A DNA stretch of 15,527 nt from Planctomycetia bacterium (GTDB lineage Bacteria; Planctomycetota; Planctomycetia; Pirellulales; UBA1268), in the NCBI GenBank assembly GCA_009919445.1, contig RGBY01000029.1, forward strand, positions 1 through 15,527, written 5' to 3'. The notes beneath the pieces are model-generated. The model had not been told where the DNA came from, made no database searches, and saw nothing but the letters and a program-made list of their open reading frames with translations. The position numbers and the translations under genes are program-made. Position 1 is the first letter of the stretch; each line of letters opens with the position of its first letter. Shown here piece after piece: positions 13,895 through 15,527 of this stretch.

Positions 13895-15527
13895 ATGAAT
13901 GATACGCCTGAGGGTGGGGCCGAGACCCCACCAGCCGAGGATACCGGTAGCACCGCTGCTTCGGTGACCGGCGATCAAGTTGTGGAGTCGCCTGCAGAGC
14001 CAGCCCAGCCTGATGCAAGTCCGGCACGCCGACGGATCGCGATCGGTACCCAGCGGTCGAGCGGCGATGCCCCGGGCATGACGGCTCGCTACACCTACGC
14101 CACGTCGGCCACCAAGGCAGCGGAAGCTGGCCTGCCAACTCCTCCTGTCGCTGCGGCAGGTACCCCGGTTACCACGCCCGGCGATGGTTCAGAACCGGCC
14201 CCGCCTTCTGACCAGCCCACGCAACCCACGCAAACGGAGCGTCGCCCAGCCGGCCGAGACCGCCGTCGCCGGGCAGGCAGTGGCCGCGATGCAAAGGCAG
14301 CCGCCTTCACCGACGCGCTTCCACCCCAACGGCAGGTAGCGGTCCCAAATCTTCGGCAAGGGCTCGATGAAGATCTGGAGGACGATTTTGCGGCTGCCGT
14401 AGCAGGCCTGGAAGTTGACTCACTCCTCGAGCAGGCAACGCTGGTCGATCAGCCCATTGCTCCGGGCGCGAAGGTCCAGGGAACAGTCCTGTCGATCGGG
14501 CCAGAAACAGCCTTTATCGACCTGGGAAACCAACGCCAGGGGGCGCTCCAACTGGCGAGTCTCTACGAGGAAGAAGGTGATCTGCCCGAGGTTGGGCAGG
14601 TTCTCGAACTTTCTGTTGGCGGCCGCAATGAGGACGACGGCCTCTACGAACTGGCGCCTGCCAATCGGGCCGTGGCAGTCGAGGACTGGTCGCAGCTTGA
14701 AGTTGGCATGATTGTTGAAGCCCGCTGCACCGGCACCAACAAGGGTGGGCTTGAGTGCGACGTTGCCGGCCTGCGTGGATTCATGCCAGCGGGACTGGTC
14801 AGCCCATGGCGGGTTGAAAACCTGGAAGAAATGGTCGGCCAGACACTCGAGAGCCTGGTCACTGAACTTGTCCCTCGAGCCCGCCGCCTGGTGTTGTCAC
14901 GGCGGGCAGTGATTGAGAAGCAGGCCGCAGACGCCCGAGCCGAGATGCTCGAAACACTGGAGGCTGGCGAGACGGTTGAGGGTATCGTCCGCAGTGTCCG
15001 TGATTTCGGCGCCTTCATCGATATTGGCCATGGCGTTGAAGGCCTAGTGCACGTCAGCCAGTTGTCTTGGGAACGGATCACTGATCCCAATGAAATACTG
15101 AAGCCTGGGCAGGCGGTTAAGGCTGTCGTCAAGAAGGTTGACCGCGAGACTGGCAAAATCGGTCTCTCCATCCGTGACCTGGTGGAAAGCCCCTGGAGCC
15201 GAGCCGACGCAAAATACCCGATGGGCTCGACTGTTCGCGGCACGGTCAGTCGGATTGCTGACTTCGGCGCCTTTGTGAAACTCGAACCGGGCATTGAGGG
15301 CCTGATTCATGTTTCGGAACTGGCGACCCGGCGGATTCGCAGCGTCGGTGATGTTGTGACCGAAGGCGAAACGATTGAGTGCCGGGTGCTTTCGGTCGAT
15401 CCCGCTGAACAGCGGTTGTCACTGTCACTCAAGGCTCTGAGCAAGGCTGACACAGCAGATGATCAGGCCAGTGAGGAAGAGGACACTCCACCGGCCGAAA
15501 CTCCCCGCAAGAAGCGAACTGGCCCGC
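13895..15527 (+). CDS. rpsA: Ribosomal protein S1-type protein with four S1 domains (3' end cut by window)
   Basis: S1 binds mRNA on the 30S subunit and helps initiate translation. I translated from the ATG at 13895: 544 codons are open to the window edge. Residues 1 to about 185 are Pro/Ala/Asp/Glu-rich and probably disordered, with two basic clusters (ARRRIAIGTQR and GRDRRRRAGSGR). Four S1 OB-fold domains follow at about 187-260, 269-336, 356-429 and 441-516. The last two carry the classic DFGAFIDIG / DFGAFVKLE and GVEGLVHVSQLS / GIEGLIHVSELA patterns. An acidic-then-basic tail begins after domain 4. E. coli S1 has six domains, so more may lie beyond the window or this may be a shorter S1 type. 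GGGG 10 nt before the ATG is only a weak Shine-Dalgarno site, as is common for S1 genes. It lies 23 bp after tRNA-Leu. A non-ribosomal S1-domain RNA-binding protein is the alternative. Confidence 0.9.
   Translation, partial: MNDTPEGGAETPPAEDTGSTAASVTGDQVVESPAEPAQPDASPARRRIAIGTQRSSGDAPGMTARYTYATSATKAAEAGLPTPPVAAAGTPVTTPGDGSEPAPPSDQPTQPTQTERRPAGRDRRRRAGSGRDAKAAAFTDALPPQRQVAVPNLRQGLDEDLEDDFAAAVAGLEVDSLLEQATLVDQPIAPGAKVQGTVLSIGPETAFIDLGNQRQGALQLASLYEEEGDLPEVGQVLELSVGGRNEDDGLYELAPANRAVAVEDWSQLEVGMIVEARCTGTNKGGLECDVAGLRGFMPAGLVSPWRVENLEEMVGQTLESLVTELVPRARRLVLSRRAVIEKQAADARAEMLETLEAGETVEGIVRSVRDFGAFIDIGHGVEGLVHVSQLSWERITDPNEILKPGQAVKAVVKKVDRETGKIGLSIRDLVESPWSRADAKYPMGSTVRGTVSRIADFGAFVKLEPGIEGLIHVSELATRRIRSVGDVVTEGETIECRVLSVDPAEQRLSLSLKALSKADTADDQASEEEDTPPAETPRKKRTGP

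Noticed and set aside
14644..15294. A 216-codon minus-strand frame opposite the S1 gene.
   Set aside because: It is antisense to four recognisable S1 domains; the translation is Ser/Thr/Arg-rich with no motif.

Overview
The window is GC-rich, densely coding bacterial chromosome. It most resembles a planctomycete (Planctomycetota, probably Pirellulales-like). That placement is an inference from protein style: a secreted TPR protein with a long proline/alanine-rich N-terminus, a DUF6580-type membrane protein, an S1 protein with a long disordered N-terminus, and several GTG starts. No marker gene here proves it. I see no mobile element, CRISPR array, phage gene or rRNA.

Layout. (1) 1-1300, minus: protoporphyrinogen oxidase (heme synthesis), cut by the left edge. 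(2) 1538-3904, plus: secreted TPR-repeat protein of unknown role, divergent from the heme gene. (3) 3965-4711, minus: TIM-barrel sugar phosphate isomerase/epimerase-like protein that seems to lack two of the four family metal ligands. (4) 4973-6016, plus: signal peptide peptidase SppA, divergent from the TIM-barrel gene. (5) 6013-12900, minus: a four-gene fatty-acid beta-oxidation operon, transcribed fadB-like, thiolase, acyl-CoA ligase, acyl-CoA dehydrogenase. (6) 13098-13730, plus: DUF6580-like integral membrane protein, preceded by a possible 10-codon upstream ORF. (7) 13788-13871, plus: tRNA-Leu(GAG). (8) 13895 to the right edge, plus: ribosomal protein S1-type protein with four visible S1 domains.

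How the genes work together. The operon can in principle activate a fatty acid (ligase), desaturate the acyl-CoA (dehydrogenase, VLCAD-like with a C-terminal extension), hydrate and oxidise it (FadB-like fusion) and cleave it (thiolase), so it encodes one whole beta-oxidation cycle. The genes are 45-56 bp apart. The dehydrogenase and SppA genes converge and overlap at their stop codons inside a 13-bp palindrome. The tRNA and S1 genes lie 23 bp apart on the same strand and may share a transcript. The other genes look like unrelated housekeeping neighbours.

I did not find a clear previously undescribed multi-gene system. The best leads are the apparently ligand-poor TIM-barrel protein, the uncharacterised secreted TPR protein, the shared-stop palindrome, the possible leader ORF and inverted repeat before the membrane protein, and the tRNA-S1 arrangement.
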